From positions 1 to 13,341 of the forward strand of contig CAZSOQ010000145.1 in the NCBI GenBank assembly GCA_964608495.1: 13,341 nt of DNA. Reading direction: 5' to 3'. The notes under the pieces are model-generated. The model was not told the origin of the DNA. It did not search any database and saw nothing but the letters and a program-made list of their open reading frames with translations. How positions within the stretch are numbered: the stretch's first letter is position 1; each line of letters opens with the position of its first letter. Source of the stretch: JAKORR01 sp964608495. Lineage in GTDB: Bacteria; Armatimonadota; Zipacnadia; Zipacnadales; FEN-943. A program made the translations under genes and the position numbers. Shown here in pieces: positions 13,238 through 13,341 of the stretch.

Positions 13238-13341
13238 ATGCCCGAAGGCGATTTCGTGACCAGACCGGAGAGGACGGCCGTGCCCGTGATCCGCAAGGCG
13301 GATGTGGTCGTGGTGGGAGGCGGGCCCGGGGGCCTCGGGGC
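13238..13341 (+). CDS. FAD-dependent oxidoreductase, N-terminal part (cut by window edge)
   Basis: An open frame runs from ATG 13238 to the window edge, giving 34 residues. It contains PVIRKADVVVVGGGPGGLG, a beta strand followed by the dinucleotide-binding G-x-G-x-x-G (residues 27-32), placed as in FAD-binding oxidoreductases of the FAD_oxidored/succinate dehydrogenase-like type. No signal peptide is seen. A later in-frame GTG at 13280 has GGAGAGG at suitable spacing and is a real alternative start; the region between is short and charged. Catalytic regions lie outside the window, so substrate and subfamily are unknown. It is divergent from the Gfo/Idh/MocA operon. Confidence 0.75.
   Translation, partial: MPEGDFVTRPERTAVPVIRKADVVVVGGGPGGLG

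Noticed and set aside
1..13341. CRISPR array, tRNA or rRNA genes, insertion sequence ends
   Set aside because: I found no regularly spaced direct repeats, no cloverleaf with a T-loop GTTCGA-type signal, no rRNA-like stretch and no transposase or flanking terminal repeats.

Overview
The window is high-GC bacterial DNA, probably Armatimonadota or a similarly organised lineage. The main clue is the pseudopilin-like protein at 7880-8413. It joins a type IV prepilin leader, an FPVFARAREKAR-type segment and a C-terminal H-X9-DG motif, a combination I know from Armatimonadota and Planctomycetota-type genomes. The many secreted beta-propeller or glycosidase-like proteins, Gfo/Idh/MocA proteins and UroD-like proteins fit the same picture. 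No rRNA, tRNA, CRISPR array, insertion sequence or phage gene is visible.

Layout. (1) 1-189, minus: N-terminus of a small membrane protein, cut by the window edge. (2) 332-2608, minus: a predicted lipoprotein with 13 Asp-box repeats, a double beta-propeller resembling GH74. (3) 2803-6470, plus: a UroD-superfamily protein and, 53 bp later, a large secreted GH123/DUF4091-like protein with an N-terminal jelly-roll-like module. (4) 6555-8413, plus: a good sigma-70-type promoter, a structured leader of about 166 nt, a secreted protein built from a duplicated STN-like plus helical unit, and the H-X9-DG pseudopilin. (5) 8440-13007, minus: a secreted TIM-barrel-like protein with a C-terminal jelly-roll-like module, then two tightly coupled Gfo/Idh/MocA genes, one canonical and one GH109-like. 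(6) 13238-13341, plus: the start of an FAD-dependent oxidoreductase behind a plausible promoter.

How the parts may work together (inference): exported proteins (double propeller, GH123-like, TIM-barrel-like) would release sugars from an external glycan. The cytoplasmic NAD-dependent Gfo/Idh/MocA proteins, the UroD-like protein and possibly the FAD oxidoreductase would process the products. A GH123-like and a GH109-like protein in one locus point towards N-acetylhexosamine-containing glycans, but both assignments rest on motifs only. The STN-like/pseudopilin pair is probably a separate envelope module.

Most promising for follow-up are the 153-residue internal duplication in the STN-like protein, the structured leader before it, the two symmetrically placed Asp residues in the double propeller, the modified metal-site motif in the UroD-like protein, and the GH109-like/GH123-like co-localisation.
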